Of a DNA stretch of 58,564 nucleotides, positions 49,493 to 58,564 are shown piece by piece (the stretch's first letter is position 1; each line of letters begins with the position of its first letter). Source of the stretch: an uncultured bacterium. GTDB lineage: Bacteria; Actinomycetota; Actinomycetes; S36-B12; CAIYMF01. The stretch is taken from NCBI GenBank assembly GCA_903826575.1, contig CAIKEU010000008.1, positions 1 through 58,564 on the forward strand. The letters run 5' to 3'. Under the pieces are notes generated by a model. That model had not been told where the DNA came from. It saw nothing but the letters and a program-made list of their open reading frames with translations, and searched no databases. The translations under genes were made by a program, and so were the position numbers.

Positions 49493-52400
49493 GAGTGGCC
49501 TCCATAACTGCCTGCTGCACGTCACGGCCATCACGCTCAGCCGCGGCCGCTGCTGCTAGCACCTTTGCATAATCGCGTGGCATGACCTTGATGAAGCGTC
49601 GCCCGAAGTTCTCATCGGCGAGAAGCAATCTGGCAACGGGCGAATCGGTCCACTGTTCGTGGGCGGTCAGAAGCTCACGAACGTGCGCGATATCAATGTC
49701 ATCAAGGGGTAGGACGTCAACCAACTCCGGATTGATGCGAGCGGTTACCGCATCGAGAAGGTACGCCACACCGCCGGACATACCAGCGGCAAAATTGCGA
49801 CCCGTAGGTCCCAGGATCACTACCCGGCCGCCAGTCATGTACTCACTACCGTGATCGCCGACACCCTCAACCACGGCCGTCGCACCAGAGTTACGAACGC
49901 AGAAGCGCTCGCCGACCATTCCACGGATGAACAACTCCCCCGACGTGGCGCCGTATCCAATAACGTTCCCCGCGATCACATTGGCTTGCGCCGTCAGCGT
50001 CGATTCACGATGCGGACGTACAACAATGCGTCCACCGCTCAGCCCTTTGCCGACGTAGTCATTGCCGTCACCTTCGAGTCGCAGGGTGATGCCTGACGGT
50101 AGGAACGCGCCAAATGACTGCCCCGCTGAGCCTGTGAACGTGATGTCGATCGTTCCGTCCGGTAGTCCTGCACTACCAAAGCGACGACTCACCTCAGAGC
50201 CAAGCATCGTTCCAACTGTGCGGTTCACGTTGCGGACTGGCAGTGCCGCACGCACCGGTTCACCGCGTTCGAGTGCATCAGCTGACAAGGCGATGAGTTC
50301 GTTATCCAGCGCTTTGGCTAGGCCATGATCTTGAGGAACCATGTGCCGACGAGCTGCACCCTCAGGGAGTTCGGGCACGTACATCAACGGACTCAGGTCG
50401 ATGCCATCAGCCTTCCAGTGCGAGATCGCTGCATCTGCGTCGAGCACTTCGGCGTGACCAACCGCTTCAGCAATCGATCTGAAGCCGAGAGCTGCGAGAT
50501 ATTCGCGCACCTCCGTCGCCAAGTACGTGAAGAAGTTCTCAACGAATTCGGGCTGGCCGGTAAACCGTTCGCGCAGAACAGGATTCTGAGTCGCAACTCC
50601 GACCGGACACGTGTCGAGATGACACACCCGCATCATCACGCATCCCATCACCACCAGTGGTGCCGTGGCGAAACCAAACTCTTCCGCACCAAGCAAGGCG
50701 GCGATGACAACATCGCGGCCGGTCTTCAACTGACCATCTGTTTGCACAACCACACGATCGCGCAATCCGTTGAGCAACAGCGTCTGCTGAGCCTCAGCCA
50801 GACCAAGCTCCCACGGCCCACCTGCGTGTTTTAACGACGTCAGTGGCGACGCACCCGTGCCGCCGTCGTGACCTGAGATGAGGATGACGTCTGCGTGAGC
50901 CTTGGCAACGCCGGCGGCGACAGTGCCAACTCCAACCTCAGCTACGAGTTTCACGTGCACCCGCGCATGCGGATTTGAGTTCTTTAGGTCGTGGATCAGT
51001 TGAGCAAGATCCTCGATCGAGTAGATGTCGTGGTGCGGTGGTGGTGAGATCAGGCCAACGCCAGGAGTTGAGTGCCGCGTCTTGGCAATCCACGGATACA
51101 CCTTGTGCCCCGGCAGCTGACCGCCTTCGCCTGGCTTAGCTCCCTGTGCCATCTTGATCTGAATATCGTCTGCATTGACGAGGTAGTTGCTGGTGACGCC
51201 GAATCGGCCGGACGCCACCTGCTTGATGGCTGAGCGACGCGAGTCACCATTTGCATCAGGGACAAAGCGCTCCTCGTCTTCACCGCCCTCGCCTGTATTC
51301 GACTTGGCACCAAGCCGATTCATGGCAATCGCAAGAGTTTCGTGTGCCTCACCGGAGATGGAACCGTACGACATCGCACCGGTTGAGAATCGCTTCACGA
51401 TCTCGCTGACTGGCTCAACCTCGTCAATCGAGATCGGCTCACGTACGTCGTCGCGGAATTGGAATAGTCCCCGCAACGTCATCAGCCGCTGAGCCTGATC
51501 GTTGACCCGCTCGGTGTACTGCTTAAAAATGTCGTAACGCCCGGCGCGAGTCGAGTGCTGAAGCCGAAACACCGTCTCCGGGTCGAAGAGGTGCGGCTCA
51601 CCTTCACGACGCCACTGATACTCGCCACCGACATCAAGTTGGCGATGTGCCGGTGATATTCCAGATTTGGGATAGGCCACCGCGTGACGCTGCGCAACCT
51701 CTTGTGCAACAACATCGATCCCGATACCACCAAGCCGTGACGTCGTGCCGGTAAACCAACGGTCAATGACCTCGGGCGCAAGGCCGATCGCCTCAAACAC
51801 CTGTGCCCCGCGATAGGACGCAACTGTCGAGATGCCCATCTTGCTCATTACCTTGAGCACACCTTTGCCGAGTGCCTTAACGAGATTGCGCACAGCCTTT
51901 TCCGGTGCAATCCCGGACACAACGCCACGTGCAACGAGGTCTTCGACAGTTTCCATAGCCAGATACGGATTCACCGCGGCAGCGCCGTAGCCAATCAGCA
52001 ACGCGACGTGGTGCACCTCGCGCACGTCGCCAGCCTCGACGATCAGGCTGACCTGAGTACGTTCCTTCTGACGAACGAGATGGTGATGAACTCCCGCAGT
52101 TAACAACAGCGAAGGAATCGGAGCAAGGTCGGAGTCACTATCGCGATCAGAAAGAACCACGAAACGGTGGCCGCTAGCAATGAGCGACGATACCTCGGCA
52201 CAGATCTCGTCCATACGCTCGGCAAGCGCCTCGCCCCCACCTTCGACGCGGTACAGCCCGTTGACCTTCGCGGCGGCAAATCCCGGTAAATCGCCATCAG
52301 CATTGATGTGCAGGATCTTTGCAAGCTCGTCATTGTCTATGACGGGGAAGGGAAGTACGACCTGACGACAGTGCGATGGGCTCGCTTCGAGAAGGTTCGC

Positions 52401-54026
52401 TTCGGGCCCGATATGGCTTGAAAGTGATGTCACGAGTTCTTCGCGAATTGCATCCAGCGGCGGGTTCGTCACTTGAGCGAAGAGTTCGGTGAAGTAGTCA
52501 AATAGCAAGCGCGGACGCTGACTCAGCACAGCGATCGGCGTGTCAGTGCCCATCGAGCCAATCGCCTCGGCACCCGCCCTGGCCATCGGTGCGACGATGA
52601 TGCGCAATTCCTCTTCGGTGTAACCAAAGGTTTGCTGCCGGCGCACAACACTCTCGTGAGTGTGGACGATGTGTTCGCGTTCTGGGAGTGAATCAAGATG
52701 CATGATGCCGGCATGCAACCACTCGTCGTATGGCTTCGCCGCTGCCAACTCAGCCTTGATCTCGTCATCTTCGACGATGCGCTGCGCTTCGGTGTCAACG
52801 AGGAACATGCGGCCGGGCTGCAGACGTCCCTTGCGAACAATGCGGGCCGGCTCAATGTCGAGAACGCCAACCTCGCTAGCGAGCACCACAAGACCATCGT
52901 CGGTGACCCAGTAGCGACCAGGACGCAAACCATTGCGATCAAGAACTGCGCCGATCACCGTTCCGTCGGTAAAGGCGACGTCGGCCGGCCCGTCCCATGC
53001 TTCGATCAGCGTCGCATGGAATTCATAAAACGCCCGCCGAGCTGGATCCATCTCAGCGTGGTTTTGCCACGCTTCGGGAATCATCATGAGCACGGCATGA
53101 GGAAGGCTGCGACCGCCGAGATGTAGGAGTTCGAGCACCTCATCGAATGAAGCCGAATCACTCATGGCTTCGGTAACGATCGGGAACAGACGGGTCAGGT
53201 CGCCTTTGATCAGATCAGAAGATAGCTGAGCTTCACGTGCACGCATCCAGTTGCGATTGCCCTTGACGGTGTTGATTTCACCGTTGTGGGCAATCAGGCG
53301 ATAGGGATGAGCCAACGGCCAACTCGGGAACGTATTAGTGGAGAAGCGCGAGTGGACAAGAGCGAGTGCAGATTCGTAGCGGTCATCAGTTAGGTCGGGA
53401 AAGAACGCAGCTAACTGACCCGTGGTGAGCATGCCTTTGTAGACGATTGTGCGCGAGGACAGACTTGGGAAGTAGACGTCTACTTCGTGCTCTGCCCGCT
53501 TACGTAAGCAAAAGGCCAACCGTTCGAGCGCCAAACCCCGAACTCGTCCACCCTGTGCCTGCACGATGAGTTGGCGGAAACGCGGCATCGTGCCGAGCGC
53601 AGTAACTCCGACTCCCGAGCTGGCGGCTTCGATCGGAAGTTCGCGCCACGCCACCACCGACAGGCCCTCTTCGACGGCGATTCGCTCAATCGCCGCAACG
53701 ACTCGAGCATTCTCAATGTCGCCAGTTGGCAAAAAGGCGATTCCGACGGCATACGCACCGGCTGCCGGAAGTTCAATGCCCTCGTCGGCCAGAACACTGC
53801 GTAGGAATCGATCAGGGATCTGGGTCAGAATTCCCGCACCGTCACCAGAGTCAGGCTCAGCACCGGACGCGCCGCGGTGCTCCAGGTTCTCCAGCGCAGT
53901 GATTCCGAGGGCGACGATGTCATGCGAAACCACACCGGACATCTGCGCGACGAACGCGACACCACAGGCATCTTTCTCGTTGCTGGGGTGGTAGAGCCCT
54001 TGAGCCGCAGGAATTGCAGACTTCAT
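49485..54026 (-). CDS. gltB: Glutamate synthase large subunit
   Basis: Transfers glutamine amide to 2-oxoglutarate; 1513 aa. A ~20-residue propeptide precedes the catalytic Cys of CGVAFVAQ (class II amidotransferase). The FMN/synthase domain carries the [3Fe-4S] motif [15 protein letters not shown] (Cx5Cx4C), and the C-terminal beta-helix ([14 protein letters not shown]) follows. AGGAGG lies 5 bases before the ATG. With gltD it forms the ammonia-assimilating GOGAT. Confidence 0.97.
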   Translation of the reverse strand: MKSAIPAAQGLYHPSNEKDACGVAFVAQMSGVVSHDIVALGITALENLEHRGASGAEPDSGDGAGILTQIPDRFLRSVLADEGIELPAAGAYAVGIAFLPTGDIENARVVAAIERIAVEEGLSVVAWRELPIEAASSGVGVTALGTMPRFRQLIVQAQGGRVRGLALERLAFCLRKRAEHEVDVYFPSLSSRTIVYKGMLTTGQLAAFFPDLTDDRYESALALVHSRFSTNTFPSWPLAHPYRLIAHNGEINTVKGNRNWMRAREAQLSSDLIKGDLTRLFPIVTEAMSDSASFDEVLELLHLGGRSLPHAVLMMIPEAWQNHAEMDPARRAFYEFHATLIEAWDGPADVAFTDGTVIGAVLDRNGLRPGRYWVTDDGLVVLASEVGVLDIEPARIVRKGRLQPGRMFLVDTEAQRIVEDDEIKAELAAAKPYDEWLHAGIMHLDSLPEREHIVHTHESVVRRQQTFGYTEEELRIIVAPMARAGAEAIGSMGTDTPIAVLSQRPRLLFDYFTELFAQVTNPPLDAIREELVTSLSSHIGPEANLLEASPSHCRQVVLPFPVIDNDELAKILHINADGDLPGFAAAKVNGLYRVEGGGEALAERMDEICAEVSSLIASGHRFVVLSDRDSDSDLAPIPSLLLTAGVHHHLVRQKERTQVSLIVEAGDVREVHHVALLIGYGAAAVNPYLAMETVEDLVARGVVSGIAPEKAVRNLVKALGKGVLKVMSKMGISTVASYRGAQVFEAIGLAPEVIDRWFTGTTSRLGGIGIDVVAQEVAQRHAVAYPKSGISPAHRQLDVGGEYQWRREGEPHLFDPETVFRLQHSTRAGRYDIFKQYTERVNDQAQRLMTLRGLFQFRDDVREPISIDEVEPVSEIVKRFSTGAMSYGSISGEAHETLAIAMNRLGAKSNTGEGGEDEERFVPDANGDSRRSAIKQVASGRFGVTSNYLVNADDIQIKMAQGAKPGEGGQLPGHKVYPWIAKTRHSTPGVGLISPPPHHDIYSIEDLAQLIHDLKNSNPHARVHVKLVAEVGVGTVAAGVAKAHADVILISGHDGGTGASPLTSLKHAGGPWELGLAEAQQTLLLNGLRDRVVVQTDGQLKTGRDVVIAALLGAEEFGFATAPLVVMGCVMMRVCHLDTCPVGVATQNPVLRERFTGQPEFVENFFTYLATEVREYLAALGFRSIAEAVGHAEVLDADAAISHWKADGIDLSPLMYVPELPEGAARRHMVPQDHGLAKALDNELIALSADALERGEPVRAALPVRNVNRTVGTMLGSEVSRRFGSAGLPDGTIDITFTGSAGQSFGAFLPSGITLRLEGDGNDYVGKGLSGGRIVVRPHRESTLTAQANVIAGNVIGYGATSGELFIRGMVGERFCVRNSGATAVVEGVGDHGSEYMTGGRVVILGPTGRNFAAGMSGGVAYLLDAVTARINPELVDVLPLDDIDIAHVRELLTAHEQWTDSPVARLLLADENFGRRFIKVMPRDYAKVLAAAAAAERDGRDVQQAVMEATHG

Positions 54027-54211
54027 GGGGACCTCCTGTCGTGGATGCTCGCCTGGTGCCCAGAGGGCGGTGGTCGAGCAGGGGACGACATTGGCCGCAC
54101 TGCTAATACCTCAGCGTAGCGGACGCCTTCCCTTCCCACGCAAGTGCTGGGGCCCTCGATGACTCAGGTGGCGAAACACGCCAACGCACCGATTCGGTAC
54201 GTGTGGTGCGC

Positions 54212-54928
54212 CTAACCCAGACTCGTCCCCACCATCGTGCCGATTCCCCATGTGACACCGGCCGCTAGAGCCCCGATCAGGAGTTGCCGCGTCCCGGAGA
54301 ACCACCAGCTGCGCGCAGTGACCCGAGAAACAAGCGCACCGGCTCCAAAGAGACCAACGAGAGACAAGATGAGCGACCACATGAAGGTGGTAGCTCCGAA
54401 CAGGAAGGGCAGCACCGGGATCGCCGCACCAATGACAAAGGAGATGAACGACGAACCTGCAGCCAACCATGGATTGGGAAGTTCGCCGGGCGCCATGCCG
54501 AGTTCTTCACGAGCGTGCACTTCGAGAGCCGCCTCAGGATTGCGACCCAGTTGCAACGCTACCTGCTCAGCAAGATCACGATCTACCCCCCGCGATGACC
54601 AGATGGCCGCAAGCTCGCGAGCTTCCGATTCGGGATTGCGGCTCAGTTCCAAGCGCTCATTTTCGAATTCTTGCTCGGCTAGTTCAGACTGCGAAGCAAC
54701 CGAGGTGTACTCACCCGCTGCCATCGAAAATGCGCCACCGGCCAATCCGGCCATGCCCGCGAGAATTATCGGCGTCGTTCCGCTGCCAATCACCGCCGCA
54801 CCGCCGGCGATACCGGCCATCAGGGACAGGTTCGAAACCAGACCATCCATGGCACCGAAAACGGCCGGCCGTAACCAGCCACCGGTGACATCGCGGTGCC
54901 CATGCTCATAAATCTCATGTGTAGTCAC
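54212..54928 (-). CDS. VIT1/CCC1-family metal transporter
   Basis: Predicted Fe2+/Mn2+ exporter of the cytoplasmic membrane; 238 aa, five membrane helices expected. The family opening RPAVFGAMDGLVSNLSLMAG and MAAGEYTSVASQSELAEQE are clear; a Glu-rich cytoplasmic segment (about 85-145) matches the metal-binding region of the plant and bacterial proteins. GTG start, no Shine-Dalgarno; TAACGT ends 6 bases upstream, so possibly leaderless. The metal is inferred from the family. Confidence 0.9.
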   Translation of the reverse strand: MTTHEIYEHGHRDVTGGWLRPAVFGAMDGLVSNLSLMAGIAGGAAVIGSGTTPIILAGMAGLAGGAFSMAAGEYTSVASQSELAEQEFENERLELSRNPESEARELAAIWSSRGVDRDLAEQVALQLGRNPEAALEVHAREELGMAPGELPNPWLAAGSSFISFVIGAAIPVLPFLFGATTFMWSLILSLVGLFGAGALVSRVTARSWWFSGTRQLLIGALAAGVTWGIGTMVGTSLG

Positions 54929-54997
54929 GGTTCGACGTTACCGTGCCAGCCGAGTTTCACACCTCGAAAGTCCGCCGACGACACAGGTTTGTGCCGG

Positions 54998-55870
54998 CTA
55001 ACTGGTTGCTTTCGAGACCAGATCCGCAAGCAGTGCTGGGTCCGCTAGTTGGTCAGGCGTTAGTTCTGTTCCATTCAGGAACCCCGCTGGTGTACCGGCG
55101 ACGCTCTCAGACTCGAATGCTGCGTATGAATTCTTCACCCACGATTGGTACTTGTGTGATGCGTAGCAGGCTTTGAAGGTATCGAGAGCCGATCCAGTGA
55201 TTCCGACGTCAGAGGCATAAGTGGCCAACTCATCGTCTGTCCAACCAGTCCCCTCTTTAGCCGGCTGATGCGCGAACAGATACGCGTGGAAATCCGCACC
55301 CTTACCGGCGTCGATCGCACATCCCCAAGCCATTGTCGCCCGAACACTTGAGTTCGGATTGGGTCCAGACTGCGACGCGGGGCTACCGTCCAGGAAGACG
55401 GTCGGCCGCCAGATCAACGTAACTTTCCCCGCGTCAGCCAGCGCACGGATTCCCGCACCATTGGCCTGTTCAAGCTGCGAGCAGTAGGGGCACTGGAAGT
55501 CCTCCCAGATCGCCAAAACCGGCTTACCCGGTGCGCTGTTGTACTGCACACCCCACGGCGTCGAACCGGTACCGTCGAGGATCGTCGTGGGGGTTGCCGC
55601 CTGCGCGTCAACCGTCGGCGCGTTGGCGCGAGACGACATCAGACCCCACACCGCAATGCCGACGACCGACAGCAGAATCAACGCGAGGATTCCCATGCGC
55701 AATCCGGTGCCTGGCTTGCTCGCAGGTATCGAGGCAACGGGCGCATCCAACCCACCATCGGACATTGTGTGAGACATAGTCGGCGCAGGTTCGGCGAGAT
55801 CGGGCTGGTCCATGTTGGGAACGCCTAAACCATCACCTTGACCCGGCACAACATCGGGAGTTTCGCTCAC
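54998..55870 (-). CDS. Membrane-anchored DsbA-like thioredoxin protein (CPYC)
   Basis: A 290-aa protein with a ~56-residue Pro/Asp-rich cytoplasmic N-terminus, one membrane helix (about 57-78) and an extracytoplasmic DsbA-type domain. The active site is CPYC (127-130) in AIWEDFQCPYC; the cis-proline loop is AGTPAGF; a second Cys pair (WGCAIDAG and FKACYAS) probably forms a structural disulfide. GTG start with GGAAGG 8 bases upstream. Paralogue of the next gene. Likely thiol oxidation or exchange of exported proteins. Confidence 0.9.
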   Translation of the reverse strand: MSETPDVVPGQGDGLGVPNMDQPDLAEPAPTMSHTMSDGGLDAPVASIPASKPGTGLRMGILALILLSVVGIAVWGLMSSRANAPTVDAQAATPTTILDGTGSTPWGVQYNSAPGKPVLAIWEDFQCPYCSQLEQANGAGIRALADAGKVTLIWRPTVFLDGSPASQSGPNPNSSVRATMAWGCAIDAGKGADFHAYLFAHQPAKEGTGWTDDELATYASDVGITGSALDTFKACYASHKYQSWVKNSYAAFESESVAGTPAGFLNGTELTPDQLADPALLADLVSKATS

Positions 55871-55938
55871 AAGACAAACCTTCCTGACGAACAGGTCGCG
55901 CCCATTAACGCCATGACCTGACGACCTGAAACCGGCGA

Positions 55939-56742
55939 CTACTTCGTAGCGTCCGCAACAGCCTTCGTTAGCTTGGTCGGATCGCCGAGGACATCCAAGG
56001 TGACCTCTTTACCGTTGAGGTACGCCGTCGGCGTTCCAGGCACCGCATCCTTGATGAAGGTCTGGTACGAGTTATTTGCCCATGCGTGATACGTGTCGTT
56101 CTCAACGCAGGTCTTAAAGGTTGCTTGGGCGTCACCGGTAATTCCGGCCGTGGTTCCGAAATCAATCAACTGCTGCTGCGACCAGCCGTCACCTTCATTG
56201 GCGGGCTGATTTGCGAACACAGTGTTGTGGTACTCCGGACCCTTGCCTGCATCGATCGCACAGCCCCATGCTGCTGTCGCGCGCAACGACGACTTTGGAT
56301 TCGGGCCAGCCGATGAAGATGTCTTCTCATCGATAAACGCTGTTGGACGCCAGATCAAATTGATCTTTCCATCGGACGCCAACTGCTCAATCGTCTTGCC
56401 ATTGGCCTTTTCGACTGCGCCACAGGTTGGGCATTGGAAGTCTTCCCAGATGGCCAGGGTCGGCTTGGTGCCGGCCCGATTAACCGGGTAAGCCCACGGG
56501 TAATCGCCCGTCGACGTGTTGGCGCCCTTGGGCACTGATGCATCGGCGACAACATCGTTTGCGGACGCCGTTTTCTTGTTGTTCCAGATCACCGCACCGA
56601 AGATCGCTCCGATAACAGCAAGAACCGCCAGACCACCGATGATTCGCACCGTACGGTCACGACGCTTTTGCTCAGCCTCGGCCTCAGCGCGTGCCGCTGC
56701 AGCCTTCTCACGGGTTGACTTAGCACTCTCTTTTGCGCTCAT
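55939..56742 (-). CDS. Membrane-anchored DsbA-like thioredoxin protein (CPTC)
   Basis: A 267-aa paralogue of its neighbour. A charged, Ala/Glu-rich helical N-terminus (1-32), one membrane helix (33-53) and a DsbA fold with CPTC at 104-107, cis-Pro loop PGTPTAY and a second Cys pair (WGCAIDAG, FKTCVEND). The shared WEDFQCPxC, IWRPT and GPNPxSS segments show a tandem duplication that has diverged in the CxxC dipeptide, which tunes redox potential. It lies between the MauE/DoxX-like gene and the CPYC paralogue. Confidence 0.9.
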   Translation of the reverse strand: MSAKESAKSTREKAAAARAEAEAEQKRRDRTVRIIGGLAVLAVIGAIFGAVIWNNKKTASANDVVADASVPKGANTSTGDYPWAYPVNRAGTKPTLAIWEDFQCPTCGAVEKANGKTIEQLASDGKINLIWRPTAFIDEKTSSSAGPNPKSSLRATAAWGCAIDAGKGPEYHNTVFANQPANEGDGWSQQQLIDFGTTAGITGDAQATFKTCVENDTYHAWANNSYQTFIKDAVPGTPTAYLNGKEVTLDVLGDPTKLTKAVADATK

Positions 56743-56813
56743 TTACGTTCGACTCCAAGTTATGGTGCTGGCGATAGTGATGATGCGGTGTTCAGAACTA
56801 GTGCGACGAAGCC

Positions 56814-57326
56814 TTAGGCGATCTCGGCCGGGACGGGGGTTGCCGCCGACGCGTCATCGGGGATTCGATCGAGGGCGAACTTCGTGTGTGGCCACCAGGC
56901 GAGCCAACATGCCATGCCGGTAAAGAGGGCATCGCGCAAAAGCTCGCTCGTGTAACGCCACGTCTTGCCTGACTCAGTGATGTCTCCACCGCCGCCGAAA
57001 CACCCGCAGTCGATCGAGTAGCCGCGGATCCAGACACTGGAGATCCCGATGATGAAAGCGGTGAACAGCAGCGCACTGGCGATGGCCGCAATCCGCGTGA
57101 ATAAGCCGATCAGAAGTAGCGCGCCGAGCCCAACTTCGATGGCCGGTAGCGCCCACCCTAAGAAGTCGACCCACGACGCGGGGAAAATCCGATAGGCAAT
57201 GATCGCTTCGCGCGCACCACCGGGCTGAAACAGTTTGACCCCACCCGCGTACAACCACACAGCGGCAAGCACCAATCTAAAAACCGTGCTGATCCACGTG
57301 CGCGACCCAAGGCTCAATGAACTCAC
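56814..57326 (-). CDS. MauE/DoxX-type redox-associated membrane protein
   Basis: A 170-aa protein with four predicted membrane helices. VFRLVLAAVWLYAGGVKLFQP and ALPAIEVGLGALLLIG are typical of the MauE/DoxX group; DCGCFGGG (106-113) provides a conserved cysteine pair on a loop. By position it could keep the two downstream DsbA-like proteins oxidised or reduced, like DsbB/VKOR/MauE partners; this is inference. GTG start; GGGG lies 11 bases before it. Confidence 0.85.
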   Translation of the reverse strand: MSSLSLGSRTWISTVFRLVLAAVWLYAGGVKLFQPGGAREAIIAYRIFPASWVDFLGWALPAIEVGLGALLLIGLFTRIAAIASALLFTAFIIGISSVWIRGYSIDCGCFGGGGDITESGKTWRYTSELLRDALFTGMACWLAWWPHTKFALDRIPDDASAATPVPAEIA

Positions 57327-57439
57327 CTGACGATCATCCCCTACTTAGGTCTTGTTCGCGGGTTGGCATGGCCCGTGCGGATCAATATGTCGGACGCATC
57401 ACAGGGCATAAATAGTTCCCGCTGTCCGTTTTGCCCGCA

Positions 57440-58237
57440 TCAGGATGTGCGACGAACTCCAGCAGCAAGTTCCGCGGCGAGTTTGCCGACGGCTGCAACT
57501 CCCTCGGCAGGGGAGGCAGCGTCGATCAGTTTGCGGACGAAGGCAGAGCCAACGATCACTCCGTCGGCATACGTGGAGATCTCCGCGGCCTGGGCAGCGG
57601 TCGAGACGCCCAGGCCGACTGCAACCGGAAGGTTCGTGTAGGGACGGCTGCGCTCGACCAATGCCGGTGCAGCAGCCGAGACGGATTGCACGCCCGTAAC
57701 ACCCATCAGCGATGCTGCATAAAGGAACCCCGTGGTGATATTGCTGACGACCTCAATACGCTCAAGCGTGCTACTTGGTGCGACGAGGAAAACCCGATCA
57801 ATTCCAGCGGCATCACTTGCCGCGATCCAATCGCCGGCCTCCTCCGGCGTCAGATCGGGGGTGATGACGCCCACTCCGCCGCAGGCTGCGAGCTCTGCGG
57901 CAAACTTCTCGACGCCAAACCGCTCGATCGGGTTCCAGTAGGACATCACCAGAGTCGGCGCACCGGTAACTGCAACAGCTCGGACCGTTTCGAGCACATC
58001 GCGAATCGTCGTTCCCTGACGCAACGACTGATCGACGGCAGCCTGAATAGTCGGGCCGTCCATGAGCGGATCTGAGTAAGGCAGCCCGATTTCAACGATA
58101 TCGACACCGTTCTCAACCATGGCGGTGATCGCGTCGATAGCGCCTGGCACAGTCGGGAATCCTGCCGGCAGGTAGCCGATCAGAGCCGAGCGATTTTCGG
58201 CCTTCGCCGCAGCGAACACTTCGTGAAGCTTGCTCAC
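57440..58237 (-). CDS. trpA: Tryptophan synthase alpha chain
   Basis: TIM-barrel subunit cleaving indole-3-glycerol phosphate; 265 aa. The catalytic Glu and Asp lie in [32 protein letters not shown] and VAVGLGVST complete the phosphate site. Its ATG overlaps the trpB stop by 4 bases. Confidence 0.97.
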   Translation of the reverse strand: MSKLHEVFAAAKAENRSALIGYLPAGFPTVPGAIDAITAMVENGVDIVEIGLPYSDPLMDGPTIQAAVDQSLRQGTTIRDVLETVRAVAVTGAPTLVMSYWNPIERFGVEKFAAELAACGGVGVITPDLTPEEAGDWIAASDAAGIDRVFLVAPSSTLERIEVVSNITTGFLYAASLMGVTGVQSVSAAAPALVERSRPYTNLPVAVGLGVSTAAQAAEISTYADGVIVGSAFVRKLIDAASPAEGVAAVGKLAAELAAGVRRTS

Positions 58238-58564
58238 GCGCGACCCTCCGGCGCCCGCTGGCCATCCATGATGCCGAACCAGCGGCTTGCGGTCTCAACA
58301 TCCTTATCGCCGCGGCCTGAGCAGTTCACGAGGATGATCGCGTCAGGACCTAACTCACGTCCGAGTTGAATCGTGCCGGCAAGGGCGTGCGCAGTTTCGA
58401 TTGCCGGGATGATGCCTTCAGTACGGCACAGGATTCGGAAGGCCTCCATGGCCTCGGTGTCCGTGACAGCGATGTACGTTGCGCGGCCACTGTCTGCGAG
58501 CCATGCGTGCTCGGGGCCAACCCCCGGGTAGTCGAGGCCGGCACTGATCGAGTGTGATTCGACC
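58234..58564 (-). CDS. trpB: Tryptophan synthase beta chain, C-terminal part (cut by window edge)
   Basis: The last ~109 residues of TrpB, a PLP enzyme joining indole and serine. [31 protein letters not shown] and [16 protein letters not shown] (cofactor phosphate loop) are diagnostic. The frame is open to base 58564, so the gene continues beyond the window. Overlaps trpA by 4 bases. Confidence 0.97.
   Translation of the reverse strand, partial: VESHSISAGLDYPGVGPEHAWLADSGRATYIAVTDTEAMEAFRILCRTEGIIPAIETAHALAGTIQLGRELGPDAIILVNCSGRGDKDVETASRWFGIMDGQRAPEGRA

Noticed and set aside
54111-54470. 119-aa minus-strand frame near the VIT transporter
   Set aside because: It lies mostly antiphase inside the transporter gene, whose family motifs are in the other frame.

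Overview
The window is a contiguous piece of an actinobacterial (Actinomycetota) chromosome of moderate-to-high G+C. The lineage is shown by genes found only or mainly in that phylum: BldD, the actinobacterial integration host factor mIHF, a WhiB-family protein, a PriA homologue without an ATP-binding loop, and the bldD/pyr/mihF/gmk/rpoZ/coaBC/metK/priA gene order known from Streptomyces. Nearly everything is on the minus strand; only a diguanylate cyclase and bldD are on plus. I see no prophage, insertion sequence, tRNA or CRISPR array.

Layout from left to right (minus-strand genes are therefore met from their 3' ends). 1-1010: 5' part of a 16S rRNA gene with its leader, boxA-like element and two promoters. 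1011-5860: tyrS, an unusual WhiB-like protein, an LPXTG surface protein with a tandem-repeat stalk, and argH. 5929-10658: argC-J-B-D-R (argF and argG absent). 10688-14274: pheS-pheT. 14388-17559: infC-rpmI-rplT-trmH plus a candidate 2-oxoglutarate/Fe(II) oxygenase. 17884-18558: aqpZ with a strong terminator. 18692-24256: ribD-ribE-ribBA-ribH-hisE-hisG-sseB behind an FMN riboswitch. 24348-29310: rpe, the divergent diguanylate cyclase, then def-fmt-rsmB. 29457-45693: pyrR-pyrB-pyrC-carA-carB-pyrK-pyrD-pyrF, then mihF-gmk-rpoZ-coaBC-metK-priA, mostly with overlapping start and stop codons. 46011-46508: bldD, divergent from pyrR. 46523-54026: pyk, gltD, gltB. 54212-58564: VIT-family transporter, two DsbA-like membrane thioredoxins, a MauE/DoxX-type protein, trpA and the 3' end of trpB.

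The genes are mostly core metabolism: arginine, pyrimidine, riboflavin, histidine, tryptophan and glutamate synthesis, the glycolytic exit, translation, and formyl-Met handling. Regulation readable from the sequence includes an FMN aptamer upstream of ribD, a PyrR-recognition hairpin covering the pyrR ribosome binding site, an ATC start codon on infC, and BldD boxes.

The most interesting connection is a putative c-di-GMP loop. BldD carries both c-di-GMP-binding motifs (RGD-X8-RxxD) at the same residue numbers as in Streptomyces. The diguanylate cyclase has an intact GGEEF site and I-site, and its upstream region holds two near-consensus BldD boxes about two helical turns apart; another lies in front of bldD and a weaker one upstream of the LPXTG gene. 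Other points worth a second look are the CTG start of gmk, the CX3C WhiB variant, the acidic tail of IF3 and the oxygenase-like protein beside pheS. No wholly new multi-gene system is evident.
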